A stretch of 64,000 bases of DNA from Tistlia sp040905785 (GCF_040905785.1 NZ_JBBDQW010000038.1:1-64000), one strand, 5' to 3'; positions 42,520 to 51,640 are shown, counted from the stretch's first letter. The notes: generated from the letters alone by a model not told the origin. Translations and numbers: made by a program.

Positions 42520-44706
42520 TCAGGCGGCGCGCGGCCGGCCCTTGTCGGCCATCACCTGGCGCAGCGCCGCCTCGATCTCCTCGGCGCCGGCGAGGGTCGC
42601 CCGCTCCAGCACCTTGGACACGCTGGGCGCCGCCTCGCCGCCATGCACCCGCTTGACCGGCTGGTCGAGCCAGTCGAACAGGCGCCGCTGCAGCTCGTCG
42701 CCGAGCAGCGTGCCGTAGGACGTCCCGAGCGCGCCCTGCTCGACGATCAGCACGTTGTTGGTCTTGCGCACGCTGGCGCCGATCGTCTCCCAGTCCAGGC
42801 TGGCGCGGTCGAGCGAGCGCAGGTCGACGATCTCGGCGTCGAGGCCGAGCCGCTCGACGACCTCCTGCACGACGCGGGTCATCGAGAGGTAGGTGAGGAT
42901 CGTGAGCTCGCCGCCCCGGCGCACCACCGCGGCCTTCCCGATCGGGATGCAGTAGTCCAGGTCCTCGGCCGGCGCCGGGCCGCTGCTGTTGTAGAGGTCG
43001 ACGTGCTCCAGGACGAGCACCGGGTCGCGGCAGGCGAGCGCGCTGTTCATCAGGCCGACGTAGTCGAAGGGCGTCGAGGGCGCCAGGATGCGCCAGCCGA
43101 CGCTGGTCGCGAAGACGCCGGCCGGATCCATCGAATGCTGCGAGCCGTAGCCGGTGCCCATGGCAACCTTGGTGCGCAGCACCAGGGGCATGTCGATGTC
43201 GCCGCCGAACATATGGCGCGCCTTGCCGACCTGATTGAACACCTGGTCGGCCGCGACCCACATGAAGTCCGGGTACATGAACTCGATGATCGGCTTGTAG
43301 CGGCCGTCCATGGCGACGCCGCCGCCCAGCCCCATGAAGGCGTTCTCGCTGATCGGCGTGCCGAGCACCCGGTCCGGGAAGTCCTGGGCGAGGCCGCGCG
43401 TCGCGCCGTTGGTGCCGCCCTTCAGGCGGTGGATGTCCTCGCCCAGGATGACGACCGTCTCGTCGGTCGCCATCCGGCGATGCAGCACGTCGGCGATGGT
43501 GTCGACGAACTTGCGCTCCTCGATCCGGCCCGCGAAGGTCGGCAACTCCTCGAACCGCCGGCCGTCCAGCTCCGAGAGGTCGCCGCGGATGCCGTGGTCG
43601 CGGAAGGCCGGCTTCGGCCAGAGCGCCTCGCGCACGCGCCGGCGGTTGCCGGCCGGCTCGGTCAGGGCCTCGGCGGCGCGGGCCATGGCCTCGAGCGCAC
43701 GCGACCTCAGGGCATCGACGGCCGCGCGGTCGAGCAGGCCGCGCCCGATCATCTCGCCGGCGACGCGCTCGAGCGGATCTCGCGCGCGCCAGGCCGCCTC
43801 CTCCTCCTTGGAACGGTAGCCGAAGGCGCTGCCGGCGACCGGTCCGCTCTGGTGGAAGTAGCGGTAGACCTCCGCCTCGACGATCGTCGGGCCGCGGCCG
43901 GCGCGCATGTGCGCGAGCGCCTGGTCCATGGCCAGCTTGACGGCCAGGGGATCCATGCCGTCGACCCGCCAGGCCGGAATGTTGAAGGCCTGGCCGCGCG
44001 CCGAGAGCCGCGGCTCGGCGGTCGATTCGGCGACCGTGGTCGCGACCGCGTAGAGGTTGTTCTCGATGAAGAAGCAGAGCGGCAGGGACCATGCGCCGGC
44101 CAGGTTCATGGTCTCCAGCACAGAGCCGATGTTGACCGCGCCGTCGCCGAAGTAGCTGACCACGACGTCGCCCCGACCGGCGCGCTTGTGCGCCCAGGCG
44201 GCGCCGGCGGCCATGGGCACGCCGCCGCCGACGATGGCGTTGGTGCCGAGCACCCCGGCCTCCTCCCAGCGCAGGTGCATCGAGCCGCCGCGGCCTTTGC
44301 AGAAGCCGGGCGAGAGGCCCATGATCTCCGCCAGGGTCCGCTGCAGCAGCGGCTCGACGCCCTCGCCGAGCTCGGCGAGGGGGTCCTGGCCGCCCGGTGT
44401 CACGTGGCCCAGCGCCTTGGCCAGGAACTGGTGGTGCCCGCGGTGCGAGCCGTTGACCTGGTCGCTCGAGCGCAGCCCGACGATGGAGCCGGCCGCGCCG
44501 CCTTCCTGGCCGATGCTGGAATGCGCCGGCCCGTGCACCAGCCCCTCCCCGGTGAGCTCCAGCACCTTTTCCTCGAAGGCGCGGATCAGGTGCAGGTTGG
44601 TCAAGAGCGTGCCGAGCAGGCGCGGCTCGACCTTCTGCCAGTCGCTGCGGCTGCTGCTGAGCTCGACCCAGGGTGCGGTGCTGGCAAGGCGCTTGGTCCG
44701 GGGCAT
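42520..44706 (-). CDS. Fused E1 alpha-beta subunit, 2-oxoacid dehydrogenase
   Basis: This 728-aa thiamine-diphosphate enzyme joins both E1 subunits. The alpha part (about 30-340) has GRGGSMHL, GGGVPMAAGAAWAHK and the TPP motif from GDGAVNIG to the asparagine in ETMNLAG. The beta part (about 390-715) has VVILGEDI, GTPISENAFMGLGGG, EFMYPDF and GYGSQHSMDPAGVF. Such proteins decarboxylate 2-oxo acids in acetoin, branched-chain or pyruvate systems. No E2 lipoyl-transferase or E3 gene is in the cluster. It lies 22 bp after the SDR gene and just before the VOC gene. Confidence 0.88.
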   Translation of the reverse strand: MPRTKRLASTAPWVELSSSRSDWQKVEPRLLGTLLTNLHLIRAFEEKVLELTGEGLVHGPAHSSIGQEGGAAGSIVGLRSSDQVNGSHRGHHQFLAKALGHVTPGGQDPLAELGEGVEPLLQRTLAEIMGLSPGFCKGRGGSMHLRWEEAGVLGTNAIVGGGVPMAAGAAWAHKRAGRGDVVVSYFGDGAVNIGSVLETMNLAGAWSLPLCFFIENNLYAVATTVAESTAEPRLSARGQAFNIPAWRVDGMDPLAVKLAMDQALAHMRAGRGPTIVEAEVYRYFHQSGPVAGSAFGYRSKEEEAAWRARDPLERVAGEMIGRGLLDRAAVDALRSRALEAMARAAEALTEPAGNRRRVREALWPKPAFRDHGIRGDLSELDGRRFEELPTFAGRIEERKFVDTIADVLHRRMATDETVVILGEDIHRLKGGTNGATRGLAQDFPDRVLGTPISENAFMGLGGGVAMDGRYKPIIEFMYPDFMWVAADQVFNQVGKARHMFGGDIDMPLVLRTKVAMGTGYGSQHSMDPAGVFATSVGWRILAPSTPFDYVGLMNSALACRDPVLVLEHVDLYNSSGPAPAEDLDYCIPIGKAAVVRRGGELTILTYLSMTRVVQEVVERLGLDAEIVDLRSLDRASLDWETIGASVRKTNNVLIVEQGALGTSYGTLLGDELQRRLFDWLDQPVKRVHGGEAAPSVSKVLERATLAGAEEIEAALRQVMADKGRPRAA

Positions 44707-44728
44707 GGCGGGGCTGCCGCTCCTTCCT

Positions 44729-45532
44729 TCAGATGTAGCCGTAGGCCGACCAGCCGCCGTCGATCCCGACGACCTGGCCGGTCACGTAGCGCGCGCTGTC
44801 GGAGGCCAGGTAGAGCGCGAGGTCGGCGATCTCCTCGACCTGGCCCAGGCGGCCCATCGGCGTCCGCTCGCGCAGCCGGCGCTCGTCCAGCCGCTCGGAC
44901 TCGAGCAGCCGCTCGACCAGGGCCGTCCTGACGTAGCCGGGCGCCAGCGCGTTGACGCGCAGGCCCTGCCCGGCCCATTCGATGGCCAGCGCCTTGGTCA
45001 TCATGACGACCGCGCTCTTGCTCGCGCAGTAGGCCAGGCGTTCCGGCGCCGCGACGAGGCCGTACATCGAGGCCAGGTTGAGGATCACCCCCTGCCCGGC
45101 CGGCAGCATGCGCCGCGCCGCCGCCTGGCAGCAGAGGAAGACGCCGGTCACGTTGACGTCCATCGCCTGCCGCCACTCCGCCAGGCTCAGCTCCAGGGTC
45201 GGCTTGTTGGCGGAGATGCCGGCGTTGTTGACCAGGACATCCAGGCCGCCGAAGGCACCGTCGGCTGCTGCGAAGGCCCGCTCGACCGCCTCGGGCTCGG
45301 TGACCGATCCCTCGAGCGCCAGGACCTCGGCGCCCTGGCCGCCCAGCCTCTCCCGCGCCGCCTCGAGCGTCTCGCCGTCGAGGTCGAACAGCGCGATGCG
45401 GGCGCCCTGCTGGGCGAAGGCCTCGGCGATGCCCAGCCCCAGCCCGGCGGCGCCGCCCGTGACCAGCACCCCCCGCGCGGCGAGATCGGGATAGTGCGCC
45501 CGCGGCGGCTGCTGCGGGGAAAGGGCGCTCAT
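44729..45532 (-). CDS. SDR-family oxidoreductase
   Basis: This 267-aa classical short-chain dehydrogenase has the cofactor motif TGGAAGLGLG at about residues 25-34, LVNNAG near 107-112, catalytic Ser in LNLASMYG and Tyr/Lys in YCASK. An aspartate at the end of the second strand (LFDLDG) suggests NAD(H). The start overlaps the livF stop by ATGA. It is the link between the transporter genes and the fused E1. The substrate is probably a hydroxy-compound imported by the Liv system, by inference from position. Confidence 0.87.
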   Translation of the reverse strand: MSALSPQQPPRAHYPDLAARGVLVTGGAAGLGLGIAEAFAQQGARIALFDLDGETLEAARERLGGQGAEVLALEGSVTEPEAVERAFAAADGAFGGLDVLVNNAGISANKPTLELSLAEWRQAMDVNVTGVFLCCQAAARRMLPAGQGVILNLASMYGLVAAPERLAYCASKSAVVMMTKALAIEWAGQGLRVNALAPGYVRTALVERLLESERLDERRLRERTPMGRLGQVEEIADLALYLASDSARYVTGQVVGIDGGWSAYGYI

Positions 45533-46236
45533 GAAACCTCCAGCCAGTCGCGACGGATCTCCGGGCGCTCGCGCAGCTCCTCGGGCGTGCCCCGGAAGAC
45601 GATCTCGCCGTGGCCCATGACGAAGACGCGCTGCGCCACCTTGAGCGCGATCGTCAGCTTCTGCTCGACCAGCACGACGGCGACGCCGCGGCGCTGGATG
45701 TCGAGGATCACCTCCATGACGACCTCGACGATCTTCGGCGCCAGACCCTCGGTCGGCTCGTCGATCAGCAGCACGCGCGGGTTGCCGAGCAGCGAGCGGC
45801 AGATCGTCAGCATCTGCTGCTCGCCGCCGGACAGCGTGCCGGCCTTCATGGCGCGCCGCTCCTCGAGGCGCGGGAAATAGCGGAACATGTCCTCCAGGGT
45901 CCAGCGCTCCGAGCCGCCCTGGCCCGGCTGGACGCCCATCAGCAGGTTCTCCTCGACGCTGAGGTTCGGGAAGACCAGCCGCTCCTCCGGTACGTAGCCG
46001 AGGCCCTGGCGGGCGATGCTGTAGGGCCGCAGCCCGGTCAGCTCGCGCTCGGCCAGGCACACCCGGCCCGCGCTCGCCGGAACGATGCCCATCATGGTCT
46101 TGAGGGTGGTCGAACGACCCGAGCCGTTGCGCCCGAGCAGGCTGACGATCCCGCCCTCCGGCACCGCCAGGTCGACGCCGTGCAGGATGTGGCTCTTGCC
46201 GTAGTGGGCGTGCAGCCCGGCGACCTCGAGCAGCAT
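45529..46236 (-). CDS. livF: Branched-chain-type ABC importer ATPase LivF, Arg in Walker A
   Basis: This 235-aa ATPase of the HAAT (Liv) family has the signature LSGGEQQM, Walker B LLIDEPTEGLAP and the switch histidine replaced by Gln (VLVEQKL), as is usual in LivF. Walker A reads GRNGSGRST: the normally invariant lysine is Arg41 (codon CGT at 46114-46116). I recall such Lys-to-Arg forms in some LivF-type proteins; the partner LivG keeps Lys. Translation is coupled to livG and to the SDR gene by overlaps. Confidence 0.9.
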   Translation of the reverse strand: MLLEVAGLHAHYGKSHILHGVDLAVPEGGIVSLLGRNGSGRSTTLKTMMGIVPASAGRVCLAERELTGLRPYSIARQGLGYVPEERLVFPNLSVEENLLMGVQPGQGGSERWTLEDMFRYFPRLEERRAMKAGTLSGGEQQMLTICRSLLGNPRVLLIDEPTEGLAPKIVEVVMEVILDIQRRGVAVVLVEQKLTIALKVAQRVFVMGHGEIVFRGTPEELRERPEIRRDWLEVS

Positions 46237-46991
46237 CAGGCCAGCTCCTCGCCCAGGTAGGCTTCCTGGACCTCGCGGTTGCGGCGGATCTCGTCCGGCG
46301 TGCCGCAGGCCAGGATGTTGCCGTAGACCAGCACCGAGACGCGGTCGCAGAGACTGAAGACGACGCTCATGTCGTGCTCGACGACCAGCAGGGTCTTGCC
46401 CTCGGTGACCTCGCGGATCAGCTCGACCGCACGGTCGCTCTCCTCGCGCGACATGCCGGCGGTCGGCTCGTCGAGCAGGATGACGTCGGCGCCGGTCGCC
46501 AGCGTCATGCCGATCTCGAGCGCGCGCTGCTCCGAATAGGTCAGGTCGCCGGCGGCGCGCTCGGCCTCGTCGGCCAGCCGGATGCGCTCGAGGATCTCGC
46601 GCGCCTCGCGGTTCACCGCCCCCAGGCGCTCGACCGGGCGGAACAGGCTGAAGCGCAGGCCGTGGCGCGCCATGACCCCGATGCGCAGGTTCTCGAAGAC
46701 CGAGAGGCGGTGGAAGATGTTGGTGATCTGGAAGGAGCGCGACAGGCCGCGGCGGTTGATCTCGTGCGGCGCCAGGCCCGAGATGCGCCGGCCGCGCAGC
46801 CGAATCTCGCCCTCGCTCGCCGGGAACAGGCCGGAGATCAGGTTGAACAGCGTCGACTTGCCGGCGCCGTTCGGCCCGATCACCGCGTGCCGCTCGCCCT
46901 CCGCGATCGCGAGGTTCACGCCGCCGATCACCGGCAGCGAGCCGAAGGACTTGCCGAGCTCGACCAGCTCGAGGACGGGGCTTTCGCTCAT
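46236..46991 (-). CDS. livG: Branched-chain-type ABC importer ATPase LivG
   Basis: This 251-aa ATPase has Walker A GPNGAGKST (about 37-45), a Q-loop in SFQITNIFHRLSVFENL, the Liv-type signature LTYSEQRALEIGM, Walker B ILLDEPTAGMS and switch His in VEHDMSVVF. It pairs with LivF to energise the LivHM channel. The ATG at 46991 was chosen; the longer frame is livM shadow. It overlaps livM by four bases. Confidence 0.92.
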   Translation of the reverse strand: MSESPVLELVELGKSFGSLPVIGGVNLAIAEGERHAVIGPNGAGKSTLFNLISGLFPASEGEIRLRGRRISGLAPHEINRRGLSRSFQITNIFHRLSVFENLRIGVMARHGLRFSLFRPVERLGAVNREAREILERIRLADEAERAAGDLTYSEQRALEIGMTLATGADVILLDEPTAGMSREESDRAVELIREVTEGKTLLVVEHDMSVVFSLCDRVSVLVYGNILACGTPDEIRRNREVQEAYLGEELA

Positions 46992-48283
46992 CGGCCGACC
47001 TCCTCCGCCGGCTCGAGACTCCCGCTGCTGCGCTCGGCCTCGGCGCGCTCCAGGATCCGGTCCCAGGCGAGGCGCAGGCGGCGGCGCGCTGGGGGCAGCA
47101 GGAGCGCGCCGACCGCGGCCAGCACGAGCGGCACCACCCAGGTGAGCGGAGAGAGCGGCACCCATTCGAGACCGAACAGCTGGATCGGCGGATAGCCCGT
47201 TTCGAGCTGCCGGCGCTGGGCCTGGTAGCCCGGGGAGAACAGCACGGCGGAGATCTCGACCAGGAAGATCACGGCGCCGGCCAGGCCGAGGCCCGAGGCG
47301 GCCGCCAGCAGGTAACCCGGTAGCAGCTCGCGCAAACGCAGGCGCGACCAATGCCGCAGATGCAGGGCGAGCAGGCCGCCGATGCCGTGCGGGGCGTAGA
47401 GCATCACCAGCACGAAGATCAGTCCCTGGTAGAGCAGCCAGGAGCGGGTGGCGTCCGAGACGAAGAAGGCGAAGAGGGTGAAGATGCTGGCGCCGATGAT
47501 CGGACCGAAGAACACCGTGGCACCGCCGACGAAGGTGTGCAGCACGACCTGCGCCGAAACGTGGGTCGCGAAGAGCGAATAGTTGGCGGTCTCGTTCGAG
47601 AGGGCGAGCAGCGCGCCGGCGACGCCGGAGAACATCGCCGAGATCGCGAAGATGATGACCTTGGTGGCGTGGGTGTTGTAGCCCATGAAGCGCACGCGCT
47701 GCTCGTTGTCCCTCAGCGCCAGGGTCAGACGCCCGAAGGGCGTGCGCGTGTAGGCCCAGAGCAGTCCGATCGACAGCGACGTCCAGGCGAGCGCCAGGTA
47801 GTAGACCTCGAGCGACGTGCCGAAAGCCAGGCCGGCCCAGGGCAGGCGCATCGAGGACAGCCCCGCCTCGCCGCCGAACAGCCCCTCCCAGTGCGGCGCC
47901 AGCGAGTGCAGCAGCTCGGCGATGGCCAGGGTGACCAGAGCGAAGTAGACGCCCGAGCGTATCGTCGCGAAGTAGCCGGCGACCGCGCCGACCAGGCAGC
48001 CCGCCGCGGCTCCGGCGAGCGGCAGCAGCGGTGTCGGCAGCGGCAGCGCGCCCTCCTCGACCGCCAGCATAAGGTGCAGGGTCGCGAAGGCGCCGACGCC
48101 GAAGAAGGCGGCGTGGCCGAAGGACAGCAGGCCGGCCTGGCCGATCAGCAGGTTGAAGGCGACCGCGAAGAGCGAGGCGATCAGCATGTTCACCATGGCG
48201 TTCTGCCAGCCGATGCCGATGAAGGGCGGCACCGCCACCAGGACGAGGAGCAGCAGGGCGATGGCGAGGATGCGGGCGAGCAT
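46988..48283 (-). CDS. livM: Branched-chain-type ABC importer permease LivM, extended
   Basis: This is a 431-aa permease. Residues 1-325 are the usual LivM domain with about nine membrane helices and the conserved NLLIGQAGLLSFGHAAFFGVGA segment and FLGPIIGASIF-type motif (VFFGPIIGAS). A C-terminal extension of about 100 residues adds two more hydrophobic segments and a charged tail (AEAERSSGSLEPAEE), which most LivM proteins lack. Encoded 10 bp after livH. Confidence 0.9.
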   Translation of the reverse strand: MLARILAIALLLLVLVAVPPFIGIGWQNAMVNMLIASLFAVAFNLLIGQAGLLSFGHAAFFGVGAFATLHLMLAVEEGALPLPTPLLPLAGAAAGCLVGAVAGYFATIRSGVYFALVTLAIAELLHSLAPHWEGLFGGEAGLSSMRLPWAGLAFGTSLEVYYLALAWTSLSIGLLWAYTRTPFGRLTLALRDNEQRVRFMGYNTHATKVIIFAISAMFSGVAGALLALSNETANYSLFATHVSAQVVLHTFVGGATVFFGPIIGASIFTLFAFFVSDATRSWLLYQGLIFVLVMLYAPHGIGGLLALHLRHWSRLRLRELLPGYLLAAASGLGLAGAVIFLVEISAVLFSPGYQAQRRQLETGYPPIQLFGLEWVPLSPLTWVVPLVLAAVGALLLPPARRRLRLAWDRILERAEAERSSGSLEPAEEVGR

Positions 48284-48293
48284 GTCCCTCTCC

Positions 48294-49235
48294 TCAGCTG
48301 CGCTCGCCCATCAGGCCGGCCGGGCGGACCAGCAGCACGATGAGCATGAGCAGGAAGGGCACCGTGCCGGAGATCGAGGACACGGTGAGGGTGAAGAGGC
48401 CGCCGAGCTCGCGCGCCCAGTCGCCGAGGCCGACCATCGCCACGGCGCCGGCCAGCGACCAGTCGAGCCCGACGGCGAAGGAGCTGAACAGGCCGATCAG
48501 CAGGGAGGCGAGCAGCGAGCCCGACAGCGAGCCCAGGCCGCCGACCACGACCACGACGAAGACGATGACACCGAGCTCCAGCGCCATGTTCGGGTTGGTC
48601 GGGAAGAAGGCCCCGGCCACCGCGCCGCCCAGGCCGGCGAAGGCGGCGCCGGTGCCGAAGACGCCCATGAAGACCAGGGGCACGTTGTGGCCGAGCGCCT
48701 CGGCCATCACCGGCCGGCGCTCGGCGGCCCGGACTACCAGGCCGACCCGCGTGCGCGACAGCAGCAGGTAGAGCGCGACGAACATGGCGATCGCGACCAG
48801 GCCGATGAACAGCCGGTAGAAGGGATAGTCGGTGCCGAAGATCGTGAAGGCCGGGAAGCGCAGGTAGTCCGGCATGGCGTAGTTCACCGGGAAGTCGCCG
48901 TAGAACAGCTTGACCAGTTCCTCGAAGATGAAGGCGAGGCCGAAGGTCAGCAGCAGCTCGTGGGCGTGCCCGAAGGCGTGGACCCGGCGCAGCAGGTAGC
49001 GCTCGACCAGCACGCCGAGCAGCCCGACCAGGATCGGCGCCAACAGAAGGCCGACCCAGAAGTCGACCAGGCCGGTGATCGTATAGGCGATGTAGGCGCC
49101 CAGCATGTAGAAGCTGGCATGGGCGAAGTTCAGCACCCCCATCATGCCGAAGATCAGGGTCAGGCCCGACGACACCATGAAGAGCAGCAGGCCGTAGATC
49201 ACGCCGTTCAGCGTCGAGATGACCAGGAATTCCAT
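48294..49235 (-). CDS. livH: Branched-chain-type ABC importer permease LivH
   Basis: This 313-aa inner-membrane permease of the Liv family has the N-terminal GVIYGLLLFMVSSGLTLIFGMMGVLNFAH region, central VRAAERRPVMAEALGHNV cytoplasmic coupling loop and VVVVGGLGSLSGSLL motif typical of LivH. About eight membrane helices. It forms the channel with LivM. It is separated from livK by 163 bp containing a strong hairpin. Confidence 0.92.
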   Translation of the reverse strand: MEFLVISTLNGVIYGLLLFMVSSGLTLIFGMMGVLNFAHASFYMLGAYIAYTITGLVDFWVGLLLAPILVGLLGVLVERYLLRRVHAFGHAHELLLTFGLAFIFEELVKLFYGDFPVNYAMPDYLRFPAFTIFGTDYPFYRLFIGLVAIAMFVALYLLLSRTRVGLVVRAAERRPVMAEALGHNVPLVFMGVFGTGAAFAGLGGAVAGAFFPTNPNMALELGVIVFVVVVVGGLGSLSGSLLASLLIGLFSSFAVGLDWSLAGAVAMVGLGDWARELGGLFTLTVSSISGTVPFLLMLIVLLVRPAGLMGERS

Positions 49236-49326
49236 GCCGGCGGAGGCCTCTTTGCTGTCCGGGACCGTGGAGGGTCCGTCTCAGGGAGCGCTGATCGAAA
49301 GGACTGGGGTCAAGAAACTGGCGAGT

Positions 49327-49362
49327 CGCCCCTCGCCCGCGCCGCGAGGCGGGCGAGGGGCG
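49327..49362 (-). terminator. Strong hairpin between livK and livH
   Basis: CGCCCCTCGCCCGC (49327-49340) and GCGGGCGAGGGGCG (49349-49362) form a perfect 14-bp stem with an 8-nt loop, 36 bp after the livK stop codon. There is no U-run, so it may act as an mRNA-stabilising or partial terminator element that keeps binding-protein mRNA more abundant than permease mRNA, a known arrangement in ABC importers. Confidence 0.55.
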
Positions 49363-49398
49363 TCGCTCGGGAGGCGGGACGCAGGCCCCGCCGACGCG

Positions 49399-50637
49399 TC
49401 AGGACGGGCGGACCATCTCGCAGGAGTCCTGGACCGGGTAGATGACGTCCGCCCCCGGGTTGACCTTTACGACGGCGAAGCCGAGGTCGGTGTCGTCGGC
49501 CGGGTGCTTGGGGTCGTCGACGACCTTGGAGACGACGACCGGCAGCACCGCCTGGTGGTCCTCGCTGCGCACGGTGATCGGCCCCACCGGGGTCTCGATC
49601 GAGGCGTCCTCCAGCGCCAGGGCGATCCGGCTGACGTCGATCTCGCCGCCGCCGAAGTCGACCTCTTCCAGGGCCTCGCGCAGCATGCGGATGGCGTGCA
49701 CCGTCTGCGGCTCGATGTAGACCGGCAGGTGGCCGGTCTTGGCCTGGTAGTCGCTCGGGAAGTCCGTGTCGTCGGCCGCCATGTTGTAGGGGTGGGCCAG
49801 GTAGTGGCCGACCGCGGTGTCGCCGGCGTTGGCGATGTTGCCGACCTGGTCCAGGAAGGTCGTGGCGAAGCGCACCTTCAGCCCCGCGTCACCGGCGGCC
49901 TTCATCAGCAGCAGCAGGTCGTTCGACCAGTTGCCGGTGATCACCGTGTCGGGGTTGGCGTCCTTGATCTTGGCGACGAAGGGCGAGAAGTCCTGGACCT
50001 TGTTGACCTCGTGCAGAACCGTCTCGACGACCTCGTAGCCACCGCTGTCGGCGGCCGCCTTGATGGCGTCCTCCATGTCGCGGCCCCAGGAGTAGTTCTG
50101 GTTGATCGAGTAGACGCGCGTGCCGAGCTCGCCCGCCTCCTTCATCGCCTCGACCAGGGCGTTGACGCGCATCGGCGCCGTCGTCGTGAAGCGGAAGTGG
50201 TAGAAGTGGCACTTGTCGCCGGTCAGCTCGAGCGCCTCGGCGCCCAGGTTGAGGAACAGCACTTCCTCGCCGGGATTGCGGAGGTTGTGCTTGCGCACGT
50301 CCTCCGTGACCTGGCCGGCGATGGCGGAGGAGGCGCCCTGCAGGACGACGTGGACGCCGTCGGCCACCGCCTGCTTGAACTTGTCGGCCGCGCCGGTCGA
50401 GCCGCCGGCGTTGTCGTATTCGATCACCTCGATCGGCTCGCCGTTGAAGCCGCCGTTCTGGTTGATGTCGTCGACGACGTACTGGGCCGCCGCGGCGAAC
50501 AGCCGGCCCGTCGAGGTCTGGGAGCCGGACAGCGATTCGATGATGCCGATCCTGAGCGGCTCCGCCTGCGCGGCGCCGGTGGCCAGGCCGGCTGCCGTGA
50601 CCAGGCCGAGGGTGAATGCGAAATGTCGGCTTGCCAT
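49399..50637 (-). CDS. livK: ABC importer periplasmic substrate-binding protein, Liv type
   Basis: This 412-aa binding protein has a signal peptide at residues 1-25 (ending GAAQA) and then the type I periplasmic fold beginning PLRIGIIESLSGSQTSTG. Conserved parts include GGFNGEPIEVIEYDNAGG and YSINQNYSWGRDM. The ligand is not predictable; many family members bind amino acids, but others bind aromatic acids, amides or urea. The signal, size and operon position fit LivK of the HAAT family. Confidence 0.88.
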   Translation of the reverse strand: MASRHFAFTLGLVTAAGLATGAAQAEPLRIGIIESLSGSQTSTGRLFAAAAQYVVDDINQNGGFNGEPIEVIEYDNAGGSTGAADKFKQAVADGVHVVLQGASSAIAGQVTEDVRKHNLRNPGEEVLFLNLGAEALELTGDKCHFYHFRFTTTAPMRVNALVEAMKEAGELGTRVYSINQNYSWGRDMEDAIKAAADSGGYEVVETVLHEVNKVQDFSPFVAKIKDANPDTVITGNWSNDLLLLMKAAGDAGLKVRFATTFLDQVGNIANAGDTAVGHYLAHPYNMAADDTDFPSDYQAKTGHLPVYIEPQTVHAIRMLREALEEVDFGGGEIDVSRIALALEDASIETPVGPITVRSEDHQAVLPVVVSKVVDDPKHPADDTDLGFAVVKVNPGADVIYPVQDSCEMVRPS

Positions 50638-50721
50638 TGGATGTCCTCCCTAGTGGCTTGTTCGTTTGCTTGCGCTGCCGGAACACCCCCTGGAGGGGGG
50701 TCCCGGGTCGTGTCCGCCCGG

Positions 50722-51552
50722 TCATGGCTGGCGAGTCCGGGCAGCCCCCGCCGGATCGGCGGTCGAGGCAGGAACGAGGAAGTCGGCGAGCAGCCGGACC
50801 TGGGCGTCGAGCATGTGATGGCCGAGATGAACCCGGCAGCCGCGCCGCTCGGCCGCATCGAGGAGCGCCGTGCGCTCCGGGACCATAACGACTTCGGCGA
50901 CGGTCATGCCCGGCCGCAGCAGCTCGGCGTCGAGCGGCAACGGGTCCTCGGGCCGCAGGCCGAGCGAGGTGCCGTTGACGACCAGCTCGTGACCGTCCGG
51001 CTCCGCCGGACCGACGCCGGCATCGCAGTCGGGAAAGGCATGGCGGACGCGCGCCGCCAGGTCTTCGGCCTTCGCGGCGGTGCGGTTGGCGATCGTCACG
51101 CGGGCGCAGCCCGCCTCGGCCAGGGCGAAGGCGATGGCGGCCGCGGCACCGCCGGCACCGAGCAGCAGCACGCGCTTGCCCGCCGGCCCGATGCCCTGGG
51201 CTGCCAGGCCGCCGACGAAGCCCCGGCCGTCGAACATCTCGCAGCGCAGGCGGCCGTCGGCTTCCCGCCGGACCGCATTGGCGGCGCCGACGAGGCGGGC
51301 CGCCGTCCCGACCTCGTCGCAGAGCGCCGTTACCGCCGCCTTGTGGGGGACCGTCACGATCAGGCCGCCGAGGCTGCGCAGCCGGGAGAAGGCCGGCCAG
51401 GCGGCGCCAAGGTCCGTTGCCGCCAGGTGGAAGGGCACCACCACGGCGTCGATCCCCTGCTCGGCGAACAGGCGGTTCATGACCGCCGGAGTACGCACCT
51501 GGGCGATCGGATCGGCAAGGATTCCGTAGACCAGCGTCCGGCCGGTGATCAT
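50722..51552 (-). CDS. AroE-like shikimate/quinate dehydrogenase paralogue
   Basis: This 276-aa protein is of the shikimate dehydrogenase family. The N-terminal substrate domain has TPAVMNRLF in place of the usual SxxPxxHN pattern, VTVPHK with the catalytic lysine (about 66-71), and GAANAV. The NADP/NAD motif LLLGAGGAAAAIAFAL follows at about 128-143, with NRT after the next strand. It is the first gene of the catabolic and import cluster, 84 bp before livK. The changed HN position and the context suggest a catabolic quinate- or shikimate-like dehydrogenase rather than the biosynthetic AroE; this is inference. Confidence 0.83.
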   Translation of the reverse strand: MITGRTLVYGILADPIAQVRTPAVMNRLFAEQGIDAVVVPFHLAATDLGAAWPAFSRLRSLGGLIVTVPHKAAVTALCDEVGTAARLVGAANAVRREADGRLRCEMFDGRGFVGGLAAQGIGPAGKRVLLLGAGGAAAAIAFALAEAGCARVTIANRTAAKAEDLAARVRHAFPDCDAGVGPAEPDGHELVVNGTSLGLRPEDPLPLDAELLRPGMTVAEVVMVPERTALLDAAERRGCRVHLGHHMLDAQVRLLADFLVPASTADPAGAARTRQP

Positions 51553-51621
51553 CGGCGCCGCGCTCCTCCCCTGACGGCCGGCTTGCGCGCCGGCTCATAG
51601 TGTCGAGCGGATGTTGCCAAA

Positions 51622-51640
51622 TTATCAGGTTGCCTGACAA
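51622..51640. promoter_or_regulatory. Palindromic operator candidate in the divergent promoter
   Basis: TTATCAGG-TTG-CCTGACAA is an inverted repeat (seven of eight positions match) centred between the divergent AroE-like and SDR genes. The product of the GntR gene 0.8 kb away, an FCD-type regulator, is the natural candidate to bind it. A TTGCCA hexamer at 51614-51619 next to it could be part of a promoter. Confidence 0.45.
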
